Origin: Vanilla planifolia
Taxonomy: Eukaryota > Streptophyta > Magnoliopsida > Asparagales > Orchidaceae
DNA: 64,000 bases
NCBI GenBank assembly: GCA_023846275.1
Contig: JAIUJO010000086.1
Location: 632,436 to 696,435, forward strand
Reading direction: 5' to 3'
Each line of letters opens with the position of its first letter. The stretch's first letter is position 1. The position numbers and the translations under genes were made by a program. Below, piece by piece: positions 11,401 to 24,000 of this stretch. The notes beneath the pieces are model-generated. The model did no database searches. It was not told where the DNA came from and worked only from the letters and a program-made list of their open reading frames with translations.

Positions 11401-13400
11401 CAATAAACAAGTGTCTGTAATTCATCCTCGTATAGGAATGATATCAGAGACTAACTAAAAGTTGAGAAGCCAAACTTTGAATGGCTCTAAGTGCATGGAG
11501 GACAAGTATCCAATGGAACCTCTGTGCGATGTGTAGAATGTTGCCATGTTAGAACCTTAATAAAGTTTTTTAAATATAAGAACAGAACTACTCAATGGCA
11601 TTTTTGAAACATGAACTAGAACTCATTGGATAATTCTAAAGCAAAAAAAACTCTAAAAGATTCTCTTCCAATCAGAAATAATGTCTATTTTATTACATAT
11701 GATGTCTGGCATGATATGAATGTAGATATGAAAAGCTTATATATTTTATTAAGCTATGTTGATGATATAAATGTCCACATAGTTTTCTAAATAATGTAAT
11801 AGAAAATTAAGAATTGAGCTTTAAAAAAATTCGAATAATTAGATGATAATATGAAAATTCGTTAATGGATGGTTAAATTTGTCATAAGTTATATAGTTCT
11901 ATTTATATTTGATATAAGTAGTTGACATCTCCTAAAATCATTTAGTCAACTTTTCCAACATTAATATATGTTGAAGTCACAATATTTATAATTCATTGCT
12001 TAAAATGCATTATCATTTTTGTCAAGACTTCTAGAAGCTATGCTTGATATGCTAACAGGTTACCATTCAATGGTTTGGAGTGTCTCATTGAAGCATTAGC
12101 ATTACCAATTCAATCTTTTTTTTGAGTGAGATAAACGCCTAAACGTAACCATAGTGAGTATGATTGATTCCACATATTATGCATTGAAATTGTACAGTAC
12201 ACATAAGAGTGCTAGAAGTGGCCTTAGCCTAAGGAACTATCATATTATATGATGAGGATGATATTGACAAACAGTTTGTCTAAGGAACTATCTTGGCCTA
12301 AGACAACTATCTTGGTCCATGACAATAAACCTAATTGATAAGTTTGGTTAATGTATAAGTGTATTATTGCAACTAAATAGATGGACACAATTCAAAGGGA
12401 TTTCAGAGAAATCCAAATGGTCTGTGCCATGCCACATATTTAGTTGATGAAAATCTTACTCTAAAGAAAGATATCATGTACTATATTGATGGAATTTTGT
12501 CAACATAATTCACTAATCCTTCATAATGAGTGCCTATATCATAACAACCTTGACACAAAGGGGAAGCACAAAAGATATACCTGATTGGTCAACATCAAGA
12601 AATGTGCATAAAAGATGTTAATCTTGACATGAAATGTTGTACTAGCATCATTAAAGAATCATAATCCACATGTTAAGAAATTATTCTCAATTAGAGTAAT
12701 AAAAATGGAATAACTATGCATTATTAAAATTTTTTGGACCAATCTAAAAGATCTATGTTAGGTGGCCTACTTAGCCATGATTGTACTTCATATGAAGTAA
12801 GACTTAATTTAGTACAATGACGAACTTTGTAACAATACATGTTGAAATAGTTGATAAGTGTCATTGTATTTGTTTTTTCATTAATGAACACAATAGTAGG
12901 ATTGAAATCCATGATAATGGTGCAAAGTATCCAAAGAAAGTCTTTAATAATTCCAAATAAATAGAGAGTCTAATGTATTACCTAATTAAGTTTATCATAA
13001 TTAACTAGTGCGACTGTACAAGTCTTTACATATGGTTGATTAGGAGGATGCGCTGGCCAATGAATCAAGAAGTCTTATATGATGAGGATGTAGAACATGT
13101 TTTGTAATTAAAATTGATGAATAATTTAATTAGCTATTCGATCAAATGAGAATGAAATTGTTAAGAAAAAGATGGCCTTTTCTAATTCTTTGCATATATT
13201 ATTCCAAAAAAGAATAATAAATTTGATACTCATATTCTTAATTAACAAATTTTGTATTGTATTAATACTAAAAAATTATTGTAATAAAAATTTATTATGT
13301 ATTCAATTTACTTTAGCAAAAGTACTCAAAATATTATGAACCTTTCTTTCATTCCTTCGGTACATTCAAGTTCATGTTTCAAGGGAATATATTGGAATGG
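8420..13400. other. unassigned A+T-rich DNA
   Basis: No domain could be read with confidence. A slightly less A+T-rich patch at about 10,930-11,200 carries recurring GTTGACC/GATCAA words and resembles LTR-type sequence. The 75-codon frame at 10,573-10,800 (+) and the 62-codon frame at 12,724-12,912 (-) do not resemble known proteins and have no supporting context. A lone YVDD at about 11,750 (+) has no other reverse-transcriptase motif beside it. Confidence 0.5.
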
Positions 13401-13689
13401 GTTGGATTGGTATTCCTTTTTATACAAAAAAATTATTATCTAAGATATAACATAAATAGTTATCATTTGTTAAAATTGGGAGAATATGTGGACATTGATT
13501 TTTGGGCTAAGAAATGAGCCACACCAAATTGGTTTATTCCTTCTTCCTCAAATATGATTAACTTCACATTTGTTTTACCAACCAAAGTAGCTTATCAAAA
13601 TTTATTTCATGAGAAAAATTGAAAGATATATGATAAAATCTAGTGGTCTTCCAAGACTTTAACTCATTATTCTTAGCCCCAAATGCTAA

Positions 13690-16600
13690 GTAATTTCCAA
13701 AAGAACAAATTCACATCAGCCATATTTATCGTGTGAACCCATTCCATACATTTGATTATGGAGGCAATAGTTGGATGACTTTCCTTATGAACACTACATA
13801 ATATACAAACACCTCTCCTCTTCAAGCTTAATTTAAGCTTTGCAAACTTTAGGAATTTGTTATGAATTTAGAACCTCAAATGAATAAAATTACTAGCTAT
13901 TTATGCTTACTAATTTGTTACTAAGTTTCCTTCCCTGAATATGTGTTATAATTTAAATACTTTGCAAAGAAATTGATTCATTCTATTTAGTTTGATTAAG
14001 ATGCAGTAGAGAATACCAATACTTTTTTTGAATCATAACAGTGAATGATTAATTGTTTGATTCGATAATAATATTTCTATAATCCCATATTACCTCATAA
14101 ATTTAAAACAAATGGTATTTCAATGGCTTCAACTTATATATTTTTTTAGAATCTATGTGAACTGAGAGTGCTTTAACAGCTCTACCAGGTAGTTTCCAAT
14201 CACACAAATGCAACCTATAGTGCCATGGTTATTTTTATTTAGTCCACTAAAATTTAATATTTCTAAATCCTCTACTAAGGGAGTCCATGGAACCAATTTT
14301 TTATTATTCAATTAATGTCAAAAAATTAAGGAATTAATGTATATTTTACCATTTGTGGATCTATTGAACTTCTTTACATAATTGAGCAACATTTTAAAAT
14401 TGATAAGTATTACGTTTAGCTATATCAGGAAAATAACAAGGAATATTCGCTCATTGAATTGTTTTGAATTTTTATCTTATAGATATTACAACGTATGAGA
14501 GATGGTAGAACAATAAATTCTCAATAGCTATTGAGTTTGTGTGACACCAGTTTCACCCTTATACAATTAATAGCTATTGGGTTTTTTTAATTCCAATATT
14601 CATTACAAAGGGGTTCCATAAGAATCATTTGTGAGCCCTTATAAGGATAAAAAGAACATTTGTTTCTAAATTGAAATTCAACTTCCATAATTTATCAAAA
14701 GGTAATTACTTATGTAGGAGACTCCATCTTAATGGAGATATTTTGGAAGGTTGAATTGATAGTCCTATCTTGAATTGATGGTGAATTTACCAACCTTAGT
14801 GAGGGTCCAATAATTATGACCAAACTTATCTATTTTGTTCCAATAATTCTTCATATTTGATTCCATGTCATTGAAGATGCTCCACAACATTTTTTTTCTA
14901 AAGGAACTTATATCTCAAGTATATAAAATCGATAAATTTCAAGGTGTAGACCTTTTAAAAATGCTTTACATTTTATACATCCATAATATCCTTTCATTTC
15001 TTAACCAGTAATGCATACTTTTCATAGTGGAAGCTAAACTTGTTTTATCTAGACAAATTGTGCTTCCTCACCAAATCATTATTACACAAAAGAAAACCAA
15101 TTATCAAGCATTGTAAAAAATTAATAGTATTATTATGAAGATAAGGTATAATTTGATTTATAAAGTGCTATTCACTACAGGTCCTAACTAATAAGAGCTA
15201 CCTCTCATTGAGAGTAATTTCGCTTTGGATGTTTTGTTACTTTAGTATTAAAAGTGAATCACTTATTTCCTACCTTTAAATAATGTGCTTTTGAGTTATG
15301 GGATTCGAAAGTTGTCTTTTCTAAAGTAAGAGCTTCTTGTGAATGTTTTTTTACTTGTGTTTTGTGTTTGTACATCTACCAAATATGATCCTTTGTACAT
15401 TAATCTACAAATTTGATGTGCCTTAGAAATTATAGAAGAATAACTTGGTATTTTTATTAAGTGTTTATAAACTTTTAAGAAGGTTAAAAGGAAATCTGCA
15501 AGGCACAACTGGGACTATGGTTGACAAGCACTTGGATTGGACTAGTGCTTCCCTTTACCTTGTATATGCTCATCGTTTAAACCTCTGCTTAGTTTTTTAG
15601 CTACAATGTGGAGAAGAAATACGAATAGAGGGTTGCCATGCCTTAGCTAATGGGAGAATTAGACGGAACCATTTCCTTTCTAATTAATAATAACAAACAA
15701 CCAGGTTATATTGTAGATATTAATCAGTAGATTATTAAATTAACTATTGAAGTTCAGCTAGTGTAATACATTTTTCCCCCATAATATATTATTGAACATA
15801 TTCTTGAAGTCTAGTTCCATAATAAAGCTATTAGCTTTGATCTTCTCATTTAAATCATGAAGTTGCTCGTATGAATGTATGAATTCTTATGTAGGTAAGT
15901 TATTTTTAGTGATTTCCCCTTAGCAAAAGCTAATTGCTCCACTGAGATGATAATGGATAGGATACTCTATTAGAATTCAAAAAAGTATCCCCATAGTACT
16001 CTTAAATGTCTTCTTCATAAATCTCCTACATTTTAGAAACAATGGTACATTCATCTTAAGCTTTCTTAGTTCTAGCCGTGATAACTCATTTATAACTCTT
16101 TGATGTTATTTACCTTCTCTATAACTTGGTATTCTTCTTCTTCAATCTTTAAAAATATATGACCACATCCAATTTATGCTCTATTCCTTAAGGTGGGCTT
16201 TAGCTCTCTTCAACTTATAAACTAAGGCCAACATTCTTAATCTCAAAATTGGAAGACTCCAATTCTAAGCGACCACTGGAGAGAATTATGTACTTTCAAT
16301 CCATGTGCATTAGAATCTAACTTGTCTAAGGTTAGATTTAATTTTTGATGGAGAAATGATTAGTAATAGGGATTGGTATGACAAGAACTTTATTCATATC
16401 TTGAGCCACTGCATTAGGAAGGCCATCAGAAAATCATGATTGATTAGAGTTCTATCCAAAACAATGACCATTATATTTCAAGACCTTCCCAAAGATATTT
16501 GACTGACCTTTCTATTTATGGAAGGAAGAAAAGAATTTGACATGGTAATGATAATCACATCGACATCCATGTCAGATTCTAAGAGTCTTCAAGAGCCACT

Positions 16601-16750
16601 AGTGGTCCCCAATAGAAGCAAGCAGACACCATTGGATTTCTTATAAAACTAAATGTGTAATTATTTCCTTATGATACTATTCATGAAATAGCTTCCTACA
16701 AATTCTAGAGGTTCTTATCAAGAAATGTGATGGTCAAACAATAGGCTTAA
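13690..16750 (-). pseudogene. decayed LINE ORF2: endonuclease end, RT, zf-RVT
   Basis: Read downward on the minus strand, the endonuclease C-terminus appears near 16,450 (VLDRTLINHDFL, the LDRxLVxxxW block). It is followed by a LINE linker and the reverse-transcriptase core. At about 15,575-15,650 the frame gives LRHGNPLFVFLLHIVAKKLS, matching the LxQGDPLSPxLF motif with glutamine and aspartate altered. At about 15,470-15,505 CLADFLLTF stands where the F/YADD catalytic box belongs, so the aspartate pair is broken. At 13,725-13,823 one open run reads RRGVCILCSVHKESHPTI and continues to a second C a few residues on, the zf-RVT zinc-binding finger. The order is correct over about 3 kb, but many stops show it is inactive. 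Confidence 0.75.
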
Positions 16751-18879
16751 CTATTCAAGTTTAACTAGCACCAAGCCATGGGAATGGGGTAGCTCACATG
16801 TCTATCTCCTTAGTGAGTCTCCATAATTTAGAGTTCACTATATCTAAATGCCTTAGGGTTCTCACTAAATCCAAATTCCATTATCTAGAATTTCTAAGCC
16901 CATTTTTTTACTTTTAATCTTGCTTACATTTTGATGAGAAATTTTCCTATCTAACATAACCATAGAGTTCATAATGGCTTGGCTTTTAACCTTAGATTCT
17001 ATATTTAACTTATTTCTCGTACAATTAAGTCTCGATTCAAACATGTTTCACTATTTACCCTTATGATCCTAAGGCATATCATTACCATCGTAACGATCAT
17101 AAGGCCTCTCTTTACCCTCCACAAATTCCTTATATCACCATTGAGAGCATCATCATGTGACGTAAGAGCCTAAATAGATTTACTTGTGGTCTTACCCAAA
17201 TAACCAATTCTACCCAAGTTCTAGCCAAAATCTTTGCCATATTACTTGCACAGCCAAACCTAACAAAACCTTATGTCTTATCGCAAGCTCTTCCACCTTC
17301 TCGCAAGGCCGTGGTCGATAGCCTAGCTAACCAAAGCTTAATTTTCAATTTTCATAAATGTTCAAAAATAGTATTTCGTAAGCCTATCATAAATATCTTT
17401 TATTAAACCATTCCTTTCTATTAAGTTTTTTCTATGCCTTTGTGCATGAATCAAAACCTACTCTTACCATACATATTCATGCCCAAGAACCATAAAGTCA
17501 TAATTTTGTTATGCTAAGGTTTATGAGTTATCCATTAAAACTTTACCATAATGTCTAACCTTAACCTCAATAGTTTTAGTCATAAGCAAACTCTTTTGTT
17601 GTTAATCATTTCCCTACTCAACATAGCTTTCTTCTAAGGCATTAAACTAAGCCCTTGAAGACATTCTAAGTACTAACCAAGAACCATGCACATCTTAAAA
17701 TCCATTTAGTATTACTTGAGGGTTGAACCAATGCCCCTTATAACTTGGCCAAGCCCATGGTTCCATGCTTAACAAGCAGACCTTAGAGAAAAAAAATGGT
17801 CGACTGCAACATTATCAATAGCTTCTTATTTACTTTGAATTGTCTTTAAATTGTTTATTACATGATCAATGGCATAACCTCTATCACATTACAATTCATA
17901 AAATTTTTATCCATGATTTTGGCAATAAAGTACCCATTTATAATATTTCATGCTATCAACAAAACTTGTGAGTAATTTTAAACATAATCATTGCACCTTT
18001 AATAGAAAATACACTTCAAACAACAAGTTTATAAAAAAAATATATAATAAAGTCTCCATTTTCTGCACTTCTTTATTAATCATGGCATAAAACTACTTGT
18101 CTATTCATGCAATAATAGAAAGAAGTAAATATCACATTCAATCTATGTTTTCAAACATCAATTATACTTAAAAAAAGAAGAATTGCACTAAGGATCCTGA
18201 CTCTAAACAATATATATTAAGCAAAAAGGGCTATTATGTCAAGGTTAAGAAAGTTATATTCAACAAAATTTTGTTCTCCAATATTTTACATTTGTTTTGA
18301 TAATTATCATGATAGTTTATACTTAATACATCAATTTTTAGATAGCCAACACAAATAACAAAATGAGCACAAAATTTTGCATGATTTTCACTTATTTTAC
18401 ATGGTGATGTCTATGTTAAGAAGTGTGTTTCATCAAAAAATTGCTATTCTAAAATCATCTTCCATATATTTTTATAACCAAAGCCAAACATACAATATGT
18501 GATCATCCAATCTACTTTACATTCATAGAAAAAAATGTAATACACATCTTTTATCACCCAACTAGAAGCACTATGTAAGAAAGGGCAAAAATTGGACAAT
18601 TCATTTACTAAAATAAATCTTTCTTATTCTTGGGTAGAATGAATTTCCTCCTTCTTGAACAAGTCTCATGAAAAAAAGACTGATTATTGTCATAATTAAT
18701 TTCCAAGGTTTCATAAACATTTTAACAAAGGATTTCCCTTTTATCTTGAAGTAGATCTTAGCTAAATTTATTATATGAACTCAAGTATTATCCTATGTTG
18801 GAAAGTCAGGTGGAGGACTTCTCTTTTACAAGATCTTTCCTTGCTTGAAACCTCTAATTCTCCTTTTTCTTCCTCATAG

Positions 18880-19250
18880 CTTACTTTACTATTTTTACTT
18901 AGTATCCACTAAGTTGGCTCCTCCAAATTCCCTTTTTATTCTTTAGTTCTCTTAAATTACAAGCATGTCCTAATAGCTTATATAGTCTTGGCCACACCAC
19001 CTTAAACAAACAATTTACTTTAAGATAAACTAGTCATGGGTTGGAGTAGCCATAATTCATTATTTTAAATTAACCTTCTTCTAAGAACACCAATTTTTGT
19101 CTTCTATATAAAGTTCCTTAAATTTAGGAATCTATGTAAGCTATGTTAATAGATTCTTCCTATTATATTCTTCTTTTCTTATGATATTTTAAAATTCACC
19201 ATATATAAAAGTTTTTCTTATAATCCTTCTATCTTCAACAAGCATCTCAT
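18880..19250 (-). pseudogene. decayed LINE ORF1 zinc-knuckle region
   Basis: The minus strand at about 19,010-18,900 reads LYKLLGHACNLRELK and then WRSQLSGY. This resembles the plant LINE ORF1 knuckle (YExLxxFCxxCGxxGHxxxxC), followed at the usual spacing by its 'YGxWLRA' segment. The leading cysteines are lost. The DUF4283 part that should lie above 19,050 is too decayed to call firmly. Strand and position are right for the ORF1 belonging to the LINE ORF2 that ends near 13.7 kb. Confidence 0.5.
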
Positions 19251-19299
19251 AATATTTAAGATTCCTATCCATATCTTATCAAACATTCATGGTAGGATA

Positions 19300-22200
19300 G
19301 AGATAAGGATAAGAGAAAAGTTAATAATATAAAAAACATATAAGCTCATTTTTAAACGTTAAGCCTAATCATGGTTCATGTGTTACAATTAAATCTTACA
19401 ATTACATAATGTTTCAAATTTTAGAAATGAAAATTTTAAAATTAAACATTTAATTTAACTATTTTTAATGTTAAAATATATTTAAATTTAAAACTTTAAT
19501 TCAGATGAAATTGTATGCCTTAATTAAATATATATTATATATGGCTAAAAATAGTATGTTTAGCACACATGTTATCAAATAAAAGTAAATAAAGATGTAT
19601 AATTTCTATGGCTAAATATCATTCCCATTGCTTTCATTAAAATAAAAATAATAAATGCATTTTCCCATTACCAATTAAGTCTAAGAATGATTGTTGGGAA
19701 TCACATTTATATTCATTATTGTTTTCCTTATACTCGAGGTCTTAGAATCTTCATAGATACAAATGCACATATAAATTATATTCCTATCCCAATTTTCTTA
19801 CCACATTTTGTATTCATGAATAAAAGATTGTTGATGACATTAATCTTTACCAGTTTTTTGATAATATATTTCTACATTTTCATTAAGACAATATAAAAAA
19901 GAACTTTTAGACAAAAAAATTATAAATATATTTTCATGAATTAATAAAAAGATCAATAAGATAATTATTAATTCTTTTTAAAATAGAAAATCATACCAAA
20001 TAGATTTAATGGCATCTATTGTAGAGATTGTACAAATATATAAGATTTAATATATGATATACATGGTTGACTAATTTATTTAAGAAATAATCTTAGCATG
20101 AACCTGAAACTTTACAAATGTTTTAGATGAACCCCTTAACTTCCTCTTTTGAACAGTACTATGCAATAAATTAAGAGATACTATGGGTTGAAAAGTGTTA
20201 TACCACTTCTAATTCACACTTCTAAAAATATATATTTATAGACAAAACTATAAGACAAGCTGAAGTAATATGGACTTTAATTTTATGCGAATTACAAATT
20301 TAGTTACCAATTTTAGAAAAATAATTAAGGTTGCTAGTTATATGATGCAATATATTGAAAAAGGAGATGTCACAACAAATGAAATAAAAGTATTAATGTC
20401 AAAAAAATTATCAATAATTGTTAAGATAATTACATAATTGATGCTATTTGAGTATAACATCAATATTTTTTTTTAAATAAGATATTAATTGATACCAACT
20501 GATATGATAATTATTTGCTAGAATTTTAATTTTTGAGCTTGTAAGATGTATCATAATCATCTTTTTTCCTCACCCAAACAAGGAAATTTGTTTCCTAAAC
20601 CTTCGCCTCATATTTCATTTATTTAATAGTGCAATTCAATTAACTAAACAAACTAATGATCCTCCTAAACATAGTTTTTAACACAAACAATAGAAAGCTT
20701 TCAAATAACAATTTTAATTACAAAACTATTTACATGAAAAATCATATAAATTAACACTTTTATGTTCTAATGATATTATTAGATCGCCTTAACAAACTCT
20801 AATCATATAGATTGTAAGAATAACATAAATTATACTTCATTCAATAATTTCAATTATACATAAGGGAACTAATGTCCCAAAGTTTAATGTTGGAAATTAT
20901 ATGATAAGGATTGTTTTATGTTATAATTTTCATTTTGCTATATATTTATTATATTTAAATTATAAAATAAATTTTTAAAATAAATACATTAAAAAGAACA
21001 ATAATTTTTAAAATTATATTTTTTTGAAAAAAAATTCGAAATTTGTTTAGATTAAATAAAACTATACGGCTGAGAAAATCATTATTGTAAAATAATATTT
21101 GAAGTTTTAAAAGTTCCTCATACTATTTGTGAAATGCTTATCTGGATAGTGTAATGTTTCAAATATTGAATGCATATACTTATGCATTGAAAATTCTTTT
21201 TATACTATAATCACAAAAAATTTGTTAGTTTATAAATCTTTTTAAGTAATTGGGAGAAAATAACTATTTTGGAAATTAAATATTGAAGATTTTATTTAAT
21301 ATGTTGATAGTTCTAATAATTGAAATAATAATTATTTGAAATTGTAAAGAAGGTACCAAAGTAAAAATAATATACAAATACAAAATTCTCAAGAAATAGA
21401 CGTTAACAAAAAAATGAAATTTCTTGGATAACACTTAATATTAAAAAAAAATTAAATTTAAAACGTAATAGACAACATTGAAATTATAACTAAATTAAAA
21501 AATTTTTAAAAATACTAAAAAAATTTTTAAAAACCTAAAAATTATTGTTAAAATTTATTATTATAATGAAATATTGAAAAAATCCTTAAAACTATGTTGA
21601 GATAATGCTAGTAGGGAGTCGTAACATTTTAAGATAATTAACTTTCATGTTAAATAAAAATATACATACTAAAATAATTTTAAGCACTTTAAAATCTTTG
21701 TACGTTATATACATAGCACATTATGATAAAACAAAATTATAAAAACATTAGAAAGTAATACCTTAAATAAAACTAGTATAAATAAGAATGACATAAAAGT
21801 TAGAAAATATAAATCATAAATAAAAAATATACAAAACATGAAATAAAGCATTTTAAATGTCAATTTGTACATTTCTTTATGGTAAAAGCTTCCTTAAATG
21901 TTATGGAAATAAATATTGATGTCACAAATTAAAACTTATTAAACTTTAATGCATAGAAAAAATAAATTTAAGATATGGAGATACTCATTATGATAATATA
22001 ACTATATTAAATGTTAAAAATTGACCAAATTATAAAATAATTTCATGATGACAAGAATGATAAATTTAACAAAACATAAAGTTTATAAACAATTTATTTA
22101 AATTTTAAATGGTTAAAATTTTATGGAATAAATGTAATTTTGTAAAGCATCAAACAATGGGATGTTTAGCTAATCTTCAATAAAATTTCTATTAAATTTG

Positions 22201-24000
22201 AAGAATGATTTTCACCATCTCTATTGCATCTTTTGTTTGTGAACTCACTTGCATTACTAAAATTGTCAAGTATAATTTTGTTTTATAGTAATTGGTAAGG
22301 AGTATTGGTAGCAAAGCATATTTGCCCTTTTGTTTGCAAAATAATGTTAATGATGCACCTTTGTATACTCTTTAAAGCTCTAATATTTTTTATTATTTTA
22401 TTTGTAATGATATATATCAATCATGATGAGTTGTTAATTGGCATGACACAATTTTATTCAATTTTTAAATAATTAATATAACTCATCATCTCTTATGTTA
22501 CTAAGGTTTTATTTTTTTAAGTTATTTATTTATTTTATTTTTTAACTTTTATTATTTTTTGTTAATCTATCGATCACTTTTAGTTTAATTATTTTGCAAA
22601 ATACACTTTCTTGCAAAATCTAACGTCAATATTTTTCAATTTTTTATATATTTTATTTTTCCATATTAGTTGCTTTATTTTTTAATTTCTATAATATTTT
22701 ATTTGCTCATATATGTATATTTTCAGTAGTTTTCAAGATTATGTTAACTTATTTTTGATGTATGATACATAGATTATGAAAACTGTTATTATTTATTTTT
22801 ATGTGATATTTTTGTTTACTTTAAAAATCAATTATTATTTAATTATTTAAATAATTATTTTATCAAACTATAGATAATTCTTAAAATATTTAAATTTTTT
22901 ATTTAATTTTTGCATCCAAATAGTTGAAAACACGTGTGAAAGATAAATGTCATCTATATGACATAAATGGCAAGACGTGGAATGGTATGAAAAATAAGAA
23001 ATCATGAACATTATTTCTCATTTGAAATATTTAACTATATATCTTTATTTAGTAATTAAAGCATTTTTTTAGGTAAAATAGTCTTGAAAATAATGTTCGT
23101 GTAAAATATTTGATTACAAAGAATGCAAAGTGGTCAAACTCAGTGAATTGTTGCATATGATTGCTAACTTATGATGTGCGATTTAGCGAAAATTTTATAT
23201 AGGATTATTTGTGATAAAAATGGCCAATTTTAAAATCTGAACTACATTTACGGAGCACCAATCACCCTTGAAATATTTTAGTATTAAGTTTAGTGATAAT
23301 GAATAACCTATACCATTCTTGAAAGCCATAAAAGCCCCTAAATTTTAACATCCTTCAATGTGATGATAATGTCAAAATGAAGATTCAATTGATCATGTTT
23401 TATTGATTATAAAAATGTTAAATAGACATTGGTTACTTTTTTAAATAATTTTAACATAAATAAGCATAAAATAAATAAAATCATTAAATTCATTACAAAA
23501 TAAGGCAACCTAAAGTTATATGAAATCAATAATATATGGTTCATAGTCATGCTACCCTTTTTAACATCATAGAATATTTTCAAAGCAAGTAGTGTTAATA
23601 ACTTTGTAAAACTAAATCAATCAAAATGAATGTTGAATGTAATATTAAAGAGGGTTGCCACTTCATGAGAACATATTATCTTATCTCTCCATTAAAACCT
23701 CATAAGAAGATGTTAGATTAGTCTGGGAACCATTAACCAATTTGAAACTACTTTAGCAACATTAATGCAAGCAATGAGGGGGTTCCTTCTACTGATATAT
23801 GTAGAAGTAGTTAACCATTTAGTGCTGTGGATGTAAGAGCCAACTATAATGTTGGTGTGGTTGGAATTACAGGGAACAATCTAGAGAAACTTAGTTTTAC
23901 ATCTTTTTATATTTAAAATAAATCAAATAAGACATGAAGTCAAGATAATAGAAATAATGAGGGGTTTGTAAATATCCAACTAATTACAATTTATCAATTT
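19300..24000. other. very A+T-rich DNA, no gene seen
   Basis: This stretch is made almost wholly of short A and T runs, with CG nearly absent. The 69-codon frame at 19,687-19,896 (+) is rich in hydrophobic residues simply because the DNA is T rich, and it matches nothing I know. From about 23.6 to 23.9 kb the composition becomes more mixed (for example around GAGGGTTGCCACTTC), which may mark the edge of an old element. Confidence 0.55.

Larger units (their letters stand above)
13690..19250 (-). mobile_element. near full-length decayed plant LINE, copy 2
   Basis: ORF1 zinc knuckle, endonuclease C-terminus, reverse transcriptase and zf-RVT finger occur in the correct order on the minus strand across about 5.5 kb, the size expected of a plant L1-type element. 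The stretch 16,800-18,880 must hold the endonuclease N-terminus and the ORF1/ORF2 junction, but I could not fix them by eye. No target-site duplication or tail run was identified. The two LINE copies in the window look like different lineages, but no alignment was done. Confidence 0.68.

Noticed and set aside
11740-11790. YVDD box on the plus strand, considered as a copia reverse transcriptase
   Set aside because: I could read no upstream or downstream reverse-transcriptase motif in any nearby frame. A four-residue match in stop-rich DNA is expected by chance.
19300-24000. organelle-derived (plastid or mitochondrial) insertion, suspected from the high A+T content
   Set aside because: No plastid or mitochondrial gene, rRNA or tRNA sequence was recognised, and the composition is more A+T rich than coding plastid DNA.
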